A DNA stretch of 64,000 nucleotides, taken from assembly GCA_028689025.1 (NCBI GenBank), contig JAQTXA010000009.1, positions 1-64,000 of the forward strand, in the 5' to 3' direction. The notes under the pieces are model-generated. The model was not told the origin of the DNA and ran no database searches. It saw only the letters and a program-made list of their open reading frames with translations. Source of the DNA: Aliarcobacter sp. (GTDB taxonomy: Bacteria > Campylobacterota > Campylobacteria > Campylobacterales > Arcobacteraceae). Positions 53,649 to 62,179 of this stretch are shown piece by piece (the first letter of the stretch is position 1; every line of letters starts with the position of its first letter). A program made the position numbers and the translations under genes.

Positions 53649-54263
53649 TTAAAGCTCATCTAATATTTTATTTAGTTTCTCTTTTATGTACAAAATAGAA
53701 TTATCAGTTGTTAAAATAAATAGTTCAGCATTTATATTTAAATCTTCAAATCTTAGCTGAGTTGATATGATAATTACTTTTTCATATTTTGAAATAAATA
53801 GATTATTTAGTTGATTCATAGATGTTATTGTTTTAATTGTAGGTGCTGAAAAAGATACATTTGTATCAATATCTTCAGCTAATTTACTTATTGTTGATGA
53901 AGATAAAATATTTGTAATTTCCAAAATAACATCTGCTATTTCTTCATCATTTACTTCATGGTCTTCAAGACCAAACTTATAGGCTATGTTTTTCGCTGAT
54001 TGTTTATCTATTACAAACATATTTTCACCACAAAGAGTTCCATTTATTTGTTGAAAAGATACTAAATGTTCAACATCTAGATTTAACTCGTTAGATAAAT
54101 ATGATTTTAATTCATCAGCATTTATAATTTGAATTTTAGGAATAGATAATTGTGCAAAGGCATCAAGAATCTCTGTAATTGCAGCAGTTGCACTTCCATA
54201 AGCTACATTCATTAACTCTTGTAAACAATCTCTTTCATCTTCTGTTAAAGTTATAGATTTCAT
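53649..54263 (-). CDS. cheC: CheC-type CheY-P phosphatase
   Basis: The 204-residue protein matches the CheC/CheX/FliY fold. Both phosphatase signature motifs E-x-x-N are present: ELMN at residues 16-19 (QELMNVAYGSATAAI) and EITN at 115-118 (DVILEITNILSSS). In CheC each motif with its helix dephosphorylates CheY. It overlaps by one base with the CheY-like gene upstream, so the pair would be a balanced switch for the kinase downstream. Confidence 0.85.
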   Translation of the reverse strand: MKSITLTEDERDCLQELMNVAYGSATAAITEILDAFAQLSIPKIQIINADELKSYLSNELNLDVEHLVSFQQINGTLCGENMFVIDKQSAKNIAYKFGLEDHEVNDEEIADVILEITNILSSSTISKLAEDIDTNVSFSAPTIKTITSMNQLNNLFISKYEKVIIISTQLRFEDLNINAELFILTTDNSILYIKEKLNKILDEL

Positions 54264-54634
54264 TATTTAGCCAATTCGTTGATTTTATTAAGTATTTGTT
54301 CCATTTTTGCTAAATCAATAGGTTTTTTTATGAAGTTAAAAGCACCTAACTGTGAAGCTTTGTCTATGGATAATTTTTGAATATCAGCTGAAATAATTAT
54401 AACTTTAGCATCTTTGTCAAATTCTTTAATTTTGCTAAGGGCTTCAAACCCATCCATAATAGGCATTGTTAAGTCTAGAAAAACAATATTTGGTAAAACT
54501 TGTTTATATAAATCTAAAGCCTCTTGTCCATTTTGAGCTTCATAGATTTCAACACTTTCTTTAAGTATATCAGTCAAAACTTTTATAACCATTTTTCTCG
54601 CCATTTTAGAATCATCTGTAACTAAAACTTTCAT
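54263..54634 (-). CDS. CheY-like single-domain response regulator
   Basis: The 123-residue receiver domain has VLVTDDSKMARKM with the acidic pair D7-D8, the phosphoacceptor D54 in VFLDLTMPIMDG, and the conserved lysine in FIKKPIDLAKM. It has no output domain. It leads the CheY-CheC-kinase operon, and the regulated partner could be the flagellar motor or an unlinked protein; that is not shown by sequence. Confidence 0.93.
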   Translation of the reverse strand: MKVLVTDDSKMARKMVIKVLTDILKESVEIYEAQNGQEALDLYKQVLPNIVFLDLTMPIMDGFEALSKIKEFDKDAKVIIISADIQKLSIDKASQLGAFNFIKKPIDLAKMEQILNKINELAK

Positions 54635-54748
54635 AATTATCCCTAATATTCAATTGAAGCATGATTTTATCTAAAATTTTATAATAATAACTTTTTTTTA
54701 ATAGGGAATATACTAATATTAGCCTTTAATGAAAGGAAATTATTATTT

Positions 54749-55075
54749 ATGTTTTCTAAAGATGAATGGACTCAACTAGAGTTTTTGAAAAATAAGAGAG
54801 AATTGGAAAAAGATGGTGTTAAAGTTGTTCTAATTGATACAATTCTAAAACCTATTGAATATGTTGAAACAATGATTTATAATCCTCCTTTAATGGAACA
54901 ATTTCCTCTGAATTCTGTTTTTGTATTTTATTGTGATACGGGAAAAACTACTAAAGAGAGATTAGAATATTATAAAAAGAAATTTCCAAAATATAGATGT
55001 ATTAGTTTAAAAGGTGGGCGTGGTTATTTCAGACCAAATCTTCAGCTTTTTGATAAATTGGATAAAAATGAATAA
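54749..55075 (+). CDS. Rhodanese-like domain protein
   Basis: The 108-residue protein has a rhodanese fold pattern: VKVVLIDTILKPIEYVETMIYNPPLMEQF, then the active-site-like loop FVFYCDTGKTTKERLEYYKKKFPKYRCISLKGGRGYF with a cysteine at position 67 or so. The loop is a little degenerate (YCDTGKT versus YCxxGxR). Its last codon overlaps the ATG of the following FAD protein by 8 bp, so they are co-translated. Sulfur transfer linked to tRNA thiolation is an attractive but unproven role. Confidence 0.65.
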   Translation: MFSKDEWTQLEFLKNKRELEKDGVKVVLIDTILKPIEYVETMIYNPPLMEQFPLNSVFVFYCDTGKTTKERLEYYKKKFPKYRCISLKGGRGYFRPNLQLFDKLDKNE

Positions 55076-56225
55076 ACAAGAGTTTGATTATGTAATTATT
55101 GGAGCTGGAATTGCTGGGTGTTCTTTGGCACATTTTTTATCAAAGTATTCAAAATCAGTTTTATTAATAGATAAAAATGAAGATGTAGCTTTTGGTGCAA
55201 GCGGAGCAGCTGGAGCATTTTTATCTCCACTTTTGGGAAAACCAAATAAATTTAAAGATTTAATAACTAAAGCTTTGAATTTTTCAATAGCTTATTATAA
55301 AGAGAATTTTCCTAGTGAAATAATAAATTGCGGAACTTGCAGAATTCCAAAAAATGCTGAAGATGAAGAGAAATTTCAAAGTTATATTCCGTATATGGAT
55401 TTTGATTATGAAAAGTTTGAAGATGGTTATCTATTTAAAATAGGAAGTGTTGTAAAATCTTATGAGATTTGTAAAAAACTCTCAAGTAATACAGAAAAAC
55501 TTTTTAATTATGAAATAAACAAAATAGAAAAAGTTGATGATATTTGGGTTTTAAATAGTGAAATAAAAGCTAAAAATCTTTTTTTAACAACTGGTGCTGA
55601 TATTTTACTTATAAAAGAAAAATATATGGATATTAGAGCTGTTTGGGGTCAAAAGATTGATATAAGTACAACTACTTCTGTAGATATAAATTATCATAAA
55701 GAGTGTTCATTATCAGTTTCATCGAAGGATGGAACAGTATCTATTGGTGCAACTCATAATAGATTTGATGATGAAAAAATAGAGAGTAGTTATGATTTAA
55801 GATTAAAAAATATAAACAAATTAGAACATAATGAATATACAAATAAAATAATACAAAATGATATATCTATACTTTTAAATAAAGCAAATGATATAAAAAC
55901 ATTAAATGATGTAAAAGTTTTAGATGTAAAAATAGGAGCTAGAGCCTCAAGTGTTGATTATTTTCCAATGGTTGGAAAGTTGGTAGATTCACAAAAAAGT
56001 TTTGAAAAATATCCCCACCTGAAAAATGGTTTTCAAATAAAAAATGAAAATCTAGAGATGATAAATAATCTTTATATTTTAAATGGAGTAGGTGGACGAG
56101 GTTTTGTTTTATCTCCATATTTGGCTTATGTTTTAGTTGAAAATATTTTTAATAATCAAGAGTTAGAAGAAGAGATAACAAATTATAGACTATTTAAACG
56201 ATGGGCTAAAAAACAGAAAAATTAG
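55068..56225 (+). CDS. MnmC2-like FAD-dependent oxidoreductase
   Basis: I choose the ATG at 55068 (MNKQEFDYVIIGAGIAGCSLAH), not the longer frame that runs through the rhodanese gene. The 385-residue enzyme has the dinucleotide motif at residues 7-18, GASGAAGAFLSPLLGKPNKF (similar to the MnmC FAD domain aSGNxxGxxxP), and the C-terminal IGARASSVDYFPMVGKLVD and GVGGRGFVLSPYLAYVL. In bifunctional MnmC this domain demodifies cmnm5U34 in tRNA; here the methyltransferase half is absent. MnmC2 versus another D-amino acid oxidase-like enzyme cannot be settled by eye. Confidence 0.75.
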   Translation: MNKQEFDYVIIGAGIAGCSLAHFLSKYSKSVLLIDKNEDVAFGASGAAGAFLSPLLGKPNKFKDLITKALNFSIAYYKENFPSEIINCGTCRIPKNAEDEEKFQSYIPYMDFDYEKFEDGYLFKIGSVVKSYEICKKLSSNTEKLFNYEINKIEKVDDIWVLNSEIKAKNLFLTTGADILLIKEKYMDIRAVWGQKIDISTTTSVDINYHKECSLSVSSKDGTVSIGATHNRFDDEKIESSYDLRLKNINKLEHNEYTNKIIQNDISILLNKANDIKTLNDVKVLDVKIGARASSVDYFPMVGKLVDSQKSFEKYPHLKNGFQIKNENLEMINNLYILNGVGGRGFVLSPYLAYVLVENIFNNQELEEEITNYRLFKRWAKKQKN

Positions 56226-56232
56226 GAAAAAA

Positions 56233-56817
56233 ATGATAAAAAATAGTTTTAAAATAGTTATATTAGGAATTATTGGATTTGCACTTTTAATATATTTAAC
56301 TGCTCCAAAAAATCCAAACGGTGTTGAAGTGAATCAAAATAGTAAAAATGTACTAAATATAGATTATATTCCAAGATATTTTGAAGTTGCAGGAAAAAGT
56401 TCTTATGTACAATTTGAAACTATTTTTCAAAAAGGTGTAGAAAAATATATTATTGTTTTAAATCACGATAGTTTGGCTTTATTTAAAGATTTATATAAAT
56501 ATACAAATAAAAATATTGTTTTAGTAGCAAATATTTCAAATACTCCTTGGTTAATAAAACAGCTTGCTGTAAATGGAAAATTAGATGAGATGTATAAAAG
56601 CTCAACAATTCCTTTAATAAATGATTCTAAAGGTGGTTTTATTAATTGTTTAGGATTAAATGATAATACACAAAATAAATATTTTATTTATAAAATAAAC
56701 ATAGATGGAACTATCGTAAAAGTTAATGATGGATTAGTTGAATTAAATATATTAGAAAAGGGAATTTCCCAAGAAAATTCTAAAAATAGTTTAGAACAAA
56801 TAGTGAAATCATTTTAA
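56233..56817 (+). CDS. Hypothetical membrane-anchored periplasmic protein
   Basis: The protein (194 residues) has an N-terminal anchor (KIVILGIIGFALLIYLTA, residues 7-24) and a periplasmic alpha/beta part (YFEVAGKSSYVQFETIF, KYIIVLNHDSLALFKDLYKYTNKNIVLVANISNTPWLIKQLAVNGKLDEMY) reminiscent of a thioredoxin-like fold without an obvious CxxC. I do not know the family. It is 8 bp upstream of the L,D-transpeptidase gene in one operon, which hints at a cell-envelope role. Confidence 0.6.
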   Translation: MIKNSFKIVILGIIGFALLIYLTAPKNPNGVEVNQNSKNVLNIDYIPRYFEVAGKSSYVQFETIFQKGVEKYIIVLNHDSLALFKDLYKYTNKNIVLVANISNTPWLIKQLAVNGKLDEMYKSSTIPLINDSKGGFINCLGLNDNTQNKYFIYKINIDGTIVKVNDGLVELNILEKGISQENSKNSLEQIVKSF

Positions 56818-56824
56818 TTATTAG

Positions 56825-57553
56825 ATGAAAAAAGCTATTTTTTTAATTCTGTTTTCTCAATTATTGCTCAATTGTACAGATATAAAAACACATTCAAATG
56901 GGAAAAATTTAGAATTTTTTAATAATAAAGATAAAAATAAAAATTCAAAAGCTGAAAATGAAATAGCACTAGGAATGAAATTTTTAGACGAATTAAAGAT
57001 TTTCGATTTTCTTAAAAATGGCGATAATAAAAGAGCCACAGACAATATTCTAAAAAATGACCCAACTCGTAATATTACTATGTATGATGAGTTGATAATT
57101 GAAGTGGATTCTTCTAAAAATTCTATGGTTTTAAAGGGAAAACTCAATAAAAAAATAAAAAATATTCAAACATATATTGTTTCAACGGGGAAAAAAGAGA
57201 TTAAAAAACCTACAGGTGAGGGGAATGTCACTTCTATAACTTTAAATCCTTTTTGGTATCCAACACAAGATACGATAGAAGCTTTTAAAAAAAGAGGAAT
57301 TAATTTACCCTCAGTTGTTCCTCCTGGAGATAAATTTAATTATATGGGTACTGCAAAAATCAATCTTAGTCATATAGTTGATGGAAAAAATACTTTTAGA
57401 ATACATGGAACACTAAGTGAAAGTACCATAGGAACAAATGAATCAAGTGGTTGTATAAGAATGAGAAATATTGAAGTAAACCAATTAGCTTCGTTGTTGA
57501 AAAAGTTTAGTGACACAAAAGGTGTAAATAATATAAAAGTATTTTTAAAATAA
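56825..57553 (+). CDS. L,D-transpeptidase (YkuD-fold) lipoprotein
   Basis: The 242-residue protein has a signal peptide with lipobox LLLNC (C17) and a YkuD catalytic domain: TLNPFWYPTQDTI near the start of the domain, then H194 in RIHGTLSES and the catalytic cysteine C210 in SSGCIRM, the HGT...SxGCIRM signature. Such enzymes form 3-3 peptidoglycan crosslinks or attach proteins to peptidoglycan. In Campylobacterota some relatives trim peptidoglycan for helical shape. The exact activity cannot be decided here. Confidence 0.9.
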   Translation: MKKAIFLILFSQLLLNCTDIKTHSNGKNLEFFNNKDKNKNSKAENEIALGMKFLDELKIFDFLKNGDNKRATDNILKNDPTRNITMYDELIIEVDSSKNSMVLKGKLNKKIKNIQTYIVSTGKKEIKKPTGEGNVTSITLNPFWYPTQDTIEAFKKRGINLPSVVPPGDKFNYMGTAKINLSHIVDGKNTFRIHGTLSESTIGTNESSGCIRMRNIEVNQLASLLKKFSDTKGVNNIKVFLK

Positions 57554-57628
57554 TTATTCTCATTTACTATAAAATCTCACAAAAAAAATATTTTTGTTTA
57601 TTTAATTTTTAATTTCAATTATAAGTAG

Positions 57629-57634
57629 TATAAT
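57629..57634 (+). promoter_or_regulatory. -10 box upstream of acyltransferase
   Basis: TATAAT 69 bp upstream of the ATG at 57703, in a 150-bp gap, the best promoter match there; a GGGAGG ribosome site lies just before the start codon. Confidence 0.45.
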
Positions 57635-57702
57635 TTTGCCCAAGAATTTATTGTAAATTAGAGAATTAATTTGCAATAAAACTAAAAATCTGGGAGGTGC
57701 AT

Positions 57703-58845
57703 ATGCCTATAACTTTAACTGACGATATTTATAGAACAAATCTTATTGTTATTGCTATTTTAATAGCAGTAGTTCTTTTTACTTTTAAAAAGTCAAAACA
57801 TACTGACTTGTTTCCAATTTCTGTTACTCAAGAGCTTAAGGGCTTAGGGATTTTGACAGTTGTTTTTGCACATTTTGCTTATATGTTGGTAACAAATGCA
57901 GATTTTCTTTTTCCTCTTTCTATAATTGCAGGAGTTGGTGTTGATTTATTCCTTTTTATGTCTGGATATGGTTTAACTGTTGGAATGTTGAAAAGACCTC
58001 TTCCTTTAATGGAATTTTATAAACGAAGAGCAATTAAAATATTTATTCCATTTTGGGTTGTAACAATTATTATATTTGCAGCTAATGGATTATTTTTAGG
58101 TATTACATATCCTGTTCCTTATGTGATTCAATCACTACTTGGATGGTTTCCAACTGCACGAGGTTTTGATGATGTTAACTCACCATTTTGGTATATCACT
58201 TGGATGATGATGTTTTATGCACTTTTCCCAATAGTATTTAGTGTAAAAAGACCATGGTTAAGTGCAATAATCTTAGCAGTAGTTGCTACATTAATTGGTG
58301 TATATAATCCTTTAGATATGGGAGATAATTGGCTTCATAGATTACATACGGTTGCATTTTCTTTAGGAATTGTTTTTGCGTGGTTGTTATTTGAAACAAA
58401 AGATAAAGAGAATAAGTTAGTTACATATTTCAAAAAATTTAAAAGTCAAACTAAAGATTCTTATTTAGTAATAGCTTTAATGCTTGTAGTTGTAGTTTAT
58501 ATGTCTTTACATACCACATCAGGTCATTGGCCTAAATTAACTGCGTTTTTAGGACAAGGATATTTTGTTGATCAATTAACTTCTATTATAATTATGTTTG
58601 CATTTATTGTTATTTTTATACTTAAGAAATTTGACAATAAATTTTTATCAATTTATGGGCTTTATTCATTTGAAGTATATTTAATTCACTGGCCATTAAT
58701 AGGAAGATATGATATTTTCTTTGATATATTACCTGCATGGGCAGCTGTTGTTGCGTGGATTATTACGTTTATTGTTGTAAGTTGGTTATTACAAAAAATC
58801 ATAACACCACTTGGTGCATGGGTTGATAGCCGTTTAGCAAAATAG
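57703..58845 (+). CDS. Acyltransferase family 3 membrane protein
   Basis: I choose ATG 57703 rather than the GTG two codons earlier because GGGAGG ends five bases before it. The 380-residue protein has about ten to eleven membrane helices with the acyltransferase-3 hallmarks: LKGLGILTVVFAHFAYM with the essential histidine, FMSGYGLTVGMLKRPLPLMEFYKRRAIKIFIPFWVV, and PFWYITWMMMFYALFP. These enzymes O-acylate sugars of lipopolysaccharide, peptidoglycan or exopolysaccharides. Its neighbours (L,D-transpeptidase, dlt genes) suggest an envelope decoration cluster. Confidence 0.9.
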   Translation: MPITLTDDIYRTNLIVIAILIAVVLFTFKKSKHTDLFPISVTQELKGLGILTVVFAHFAYMLVTNADFLFPLSIIAGVGVDLFLFMSGYGLTVGMLKRPLPLMEFYKRRAIKIFIPFWVVTIIIFAANGLFLGITYPVPYVIQSLLGWFPTARGFDDVNSPFWYITWMMMFYALFPIVFSVKRPWLSAIILAVVATLIGVYNPLDMGDNWLHRLHTVAFSLGIVFAWLLFETKDKENKLVTYFKKFKSQTKDSYLVIALMLVVVVYMSLHTTSGHWPKLTAFLGQGYFVDQLTSIIIMFAFIVIFILKKFDNKFLSIYGLYSFEVYLIHWPLIGRYDIFFDILPAWAAVVAWIITFIVVSWLLQKIITPLGAWVDSRLAK

Positions 58846-58861
58846 TAAACTCTTCTGTAAA

Positions 58862-58890
58862 TTTTAAGTGTGGATTATCCACGCTTAAAA
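58862..58890 (+). terminator. Hairpin terminator after the acyltransferase
   Basis: TTTTAAGTGTGG and CCACGCTTAAAA form a 12-bp stem with one G-U wobble around ATTAT. The downstream T-content is moderate. Confidence 0.55.
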
Positions 58891-59053
58891 AGCTTCTTTA
58901 TTCACTTTTATGAATTAATTTCTTCTTTTTAATTAAGCCAGATTTTGTTGATATTTCTAAAAAGCGCTAATAATAAAAATTTTAAAAGTATATATTAGAT
59001 ATAAATAGATTGTTTATCTTGAATGAAGATATAATAAAAATAAAGGAGAATTT

Positions 59054-61585
59054 ATGAAAGAAATTCTAAAAAAAAGAAAAAACTTTGGAAAAATACTTTC
59101 AAATCATTTTGTTAAATTCTCACTTATTCCTATCCTTGTAGTTGAAGTTGCTTTAATTATTTTATATTTCTCAATAAATACATATATCTCAACAAATAAT
59201 GCAGCTTTATTATTAAAAGAAGCCCAATCTCACTCTAAAGCTATATTAGAAAATGAAGCAACAATTATAAGTAATAAATTAATAGAAATTTCAAGAACTG
59301 CATCGATTTTGCAATATACCCATGAAAATATTATGTCTAATCCTAATCAATTTGAATTATCAAATTTTGATGCAAAATTTGATGTTGCTTCTAATGGTGT
59401 ATTTTATAAAACAAATCAAAGTGGTGCTAGTCTTTATTATTCATCAAAAACAAAAATTACAGATATTGAAAGAAAAAAAGCTACTTTTACAGAAGCTATG
59501 GATATATCATTAAAAAGTGTTGTTGATAACAATCCTATTATAAATGCTGCATATTTTAATAGTTGGGACAATATGAATAGACTTTATCCCTTTATTGATA
59601 AAGTTTATGAGCAATATGGTGAACATATTCAAATGGAAGATTATAATTTTTATTACTTAGCAGATTTAAAACATAATCCAGAAAAAAAACCTGTTTGGAC
59701 AAGTGCATATTTAGACCCAGCTGGAAATGGTTGGATGTTATCATGTGTCGTTCCAATTTATAACAAAGACTTTCTAGAAGGAGTTACTGGACTTGATATT
59801 ACAATTGATAATTTTGTAAAAAATATTTTAGATAGGACTTTACCTTATGATGCAAACTTATTTATGGTTGATAAAGATGGTATGATTATTGCTATGCCTG
59901 AAAAAATTGAGTCTTTACTTGGGTTAAAAGAGTTAAAAAAACATCTATATACTGACTCCATTTTAAAAACTATAACTAAACCAGAAGAGTATAATATTCT
60001 TACAAACCATAGCCCTTTTGCATCTCATTTCAAAAATTTAATTGAAAATAAAAAATCTGATTCAACATTAAAAATTGAAGATAAAGAGTATTTAACACTA
60101 CAACAAAATATAGATGAAACAAATTGGAAATTAATGATTTTAATTGATAAAAAGAGTATTTTTTCATCTATTGAATACTTGAAAAATTTATCAGATAAAA
60201 TTGGTTATGCAGCAATTGTATTTTTAATATTTTTTTATATGATTTTCTTTTATTTTTTATTAAAAAGAATAAATATATTTTCTGATTCTATTACAAAACC
60301 TATTATTGATTTATCAAATCAAACATCACAAATATCAGAAAAAAATACAAATATAGAAGTTCTTGATACTAATATTTCAGAAATACATCAACTAAGTTCT
60401 AATTTTGTTTCAATGGTAAATGAACTAAATGAAAGAACAAAAAAACTTTATGATGCTAAGATTTTTGCAGAAGAAGCCAATCGAACAAAGGATGATTTCC
60501 TAGCAAATATGAGCCATGAACTAAAAACTCCTTTAAATTCTATAAATATAATTAGTGGAATAATGGTAAAAAACAAATCAGGAAATCTTACTGATAAAGA
60601 AGTTGAAAATTTAGAAATAGTAAATAAATGTGGAAAAGATTTATTAGATTTAATAAATGATATTCTTGATTTGTCAAAATTAGATGCAAAACAAAGTCAT
60701 GTTCAATATACAAAAATAAATCTAAAAGAGTACATGCATTCAATCTATGAAATGTTTTATTCTCAAACAAAAATGAAAAATCTCGAATTGATTTTTAAAA
60801 TAGATGATAATGCAGATTTTATTAATAGTGACCAAATAAAAGTTAAACAAATAATAAAGAATCTTTTAAGTAATGCACTAAAATTCACAGCACAAGGGAA
60901 AATCTATTTTCTTGTTGAAGATTATAAAAACCATATTAAAATAATAGTTAAAGATGAAGGAATAGGAATTCCCCAAAATAAATTAGAATATATTTTTGAT
61001 AGATTTAAACAATTAGATGGAAGTAGCACAAGAAAATATGGAGGAACAGGATTAGGTCTTGCAATTTGTAAAGAACTTATTGTCCTTCTAAATGGAGAGA
61101 TAAATGTTTCAAGTCAACTTGCTATCGGTTCAACTTTTGAAGTTTTAATTCCTAAGAATAATGATTCTATATTAGAGGAAAATAAACTAAATTCACAAAA
61201 TAAAATTGAAAAGATAAATACTGAAAAAATAAACTCGAATAGTGATATATTTTTAGATGCAAAAGATCAAATAATAAATAAAGAATCAATTTATGTTTTA
61301 AATAATGATCCAATATATTTTTTTAATCTAATAACAGAATTAAATAAAAGATATGATGTAAAACAAATATCAAAAATTGTGCAACTATTTTTAATTGAAG
61401 AAGATAATCCAAAGATTATTATTGACATATCAAAATTAGAAGATAATGATAAAGAAAAAATTGCAGAATTATCTACAAATAATTTAATTATTTTATGTGA
61501 AAATGATATTGAAGAGAGTTTAAAAAACAAAGCTTCAAAGGTGTATAAAAAAACTTTAAGTCATGATGTTTTATCAAGATTATAA
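59054..61585 (+). CDS. Cache-type membrane histidine kinase with degenerate receiver-like tail
   Basis: The 843-residue kinase has TM1 (about residues 19-43), a large periplasmic dCache-like sensor (about 45-375, with VWTSAYLDPAGNGWMLSCVVPIYN and GVTGLDITIDNFV), TM2 (about 385-402), and a HAMP-like linker. The HisKA site is H488 in LANMSHELKTPLN, and the HATPase domain carries NLLSNALKFT, VKDEGIGIPQNKL, FDRFKQLDGSSTRKYGGTGLGLAICKELI. The last 110 residues look like a receiver domain that lost its usual acidic pocket, so it is probably a non-phosphorylated remnant. It stands directly upstream of the dlt-type operon. Confidence 0.93.
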   Translation: MKEILKKRKNFGKILSNHFVKFSLIPILVVEVALIILYFSINTYISTNNAALLLKEAQSHSKAILENEATIISNKLIEISRTASILQYTHENIMSNPNQFELSNFDAKFDVASNGVFYKTNQSGASLYYSSKTKITDIERKKATFTEAMDISLKSVVDNNPIINAAYFNSWDNMNRLYPFIDKVYEQYGEHIQMEDYNFYYLADLKHNPEKKPVWTSAYLDPAGNGWMLSCVVPIYNKDFLEGVTGLDITIDNFVKNILDRTLPYDANLFMVDKDGMIIAMPEKIESLLGLKELKKHLYTDSILKTITKPEEYNILTNHSPFASHFKNLIENKKSDSTLKIEDKEYLTLQQNIDETNWKLMILIDKKSIFSSIEYLKNLSDKIGYAAIVFLIFFYMIFFYFLLKRINIFSDSITKPIIDLSNQTSQISEKNTNIEVLDTNISEIHQLSSNFVSMVNELNERTKKLYDAKIFAEEANRTKDDFLANMSHELKTPLNSINIISGIMVKNKSGNLTDKEVENLEIVNKCGKDLLDLINDILDLSKLDAKQSHVQYTKINLKEYMHSIYEMFYSQTKMKNLELIFKIDDNADFINSDQIKVKQIIKNLLSNALKFTAQGKIYFLVEDYKNHIKIIVKDEGIGIPQNKLEYIFDRFKQLDGSSTRKYGGTGLGLAICKELIVLLNGEINVSSQLAIGSTFEVLIPKNNDSILEENKLNSQNKIEKINTEKINSNSDIFLDAKDQIINKESIYVLNNDPIYFFNLITELNKRYDVKQISKIVQLFLIEEDNPKIIIDISKLEDNDKEKIAELSTNNLIILCENDIEESLKNKASKVYKKTLSHDVLSRL

Positions 61586-61945
61586 TTACAAATAAGGTAA
61601 AGAATTAACTTATTTATGCAAAAGACTTAGGAAGAATAAAGTGGCGATTTATAAATAAATATTTAACCTTAAAATATACTAAAAAATAAAAATAAAAAAC
61701 AAATTTATTCAAAGTGTTACATTTCGAAATAATATTTAAATTTTAAAAATTACTAGGATAACTTGTATTGACAGAATGGCCTTTCCTATGGCACTATTCT
61801 CAACTTTATCTGCTAGAATTTTCTAAAATATAGAGTAGATAATTATAACTAGAAAAGAATATCAGAAAGATGGTAAACTGTCGAATTATTATTCAATTTA
61901 GAAATTATAGATGATTATGAAATATATTAAAAAATAGGGGAAATA
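61586..61945. other. 360-bp non-coding gap before the dlt operon
   Basis: No ORF, no strong hairpin and no repeat seen. It should hold the promoter of the dltC-dltD-dltX-dltB genes. GGGGA lies 9 bp before the dltC ATG. A gene for DltA (the D-alanine-activating ligase) is not in this gap. Confidence 0.6.
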
Positions 61946-62179
61946 ATGAGTTTAATAGAAAGAATAAAACCTTTAGTAGAAGAAATTGCATTTAAAACAG
62001 TAAACATTGATGAGCCATTATATACTTCAAATTTGATTGATAGTATGGGAACTGTTGATCTTGCAATGATGTTAGAAGAAGAGTTTGATATTAAAATTGA
62101 TACAAGAGATATTATTGAAAGTAATTTTGACAGTGTAAATAAATTGACTGACTATATAAAAAGTAGGTTAGGTGAATAG
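61946..62179 (+). CDS. dltC: D-alanyl carrier protein-like ACP (DltC)
   Basis: The 77-residue acyl-carrier protein has the phosphopantetheine site in IDSMGTVDLAMMLEEEFDIKI with S33. In Gram-positive bacteria DltC carries D-alanine from DltA to the DltB/DltD membrane machinery. Its call as DltC rather than another ACP rests on the next three genes. It overlaps dltD by 8 bp. Confidence 0.85.
   Translation: MSLIERIKPLVEEIAFKTVNIDEPLYTSNLIDSMGTVDLAMMLEEEFDIKIDTRDIIESNFDSVNKLTDYIKSRLGE

Noticed and set aside
55014-55067. Longer start for the MnmC2-like protein
   Set aside because: It lies within the rhodanese gene and would add 18 residues before the dinucleotide-binding motif, which normally starts within the first ten residues.
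61586-61945. dltA remnant upstream of dltC
   Set aside because: The gap has no reading frame or AMP-binding motif on either strand.
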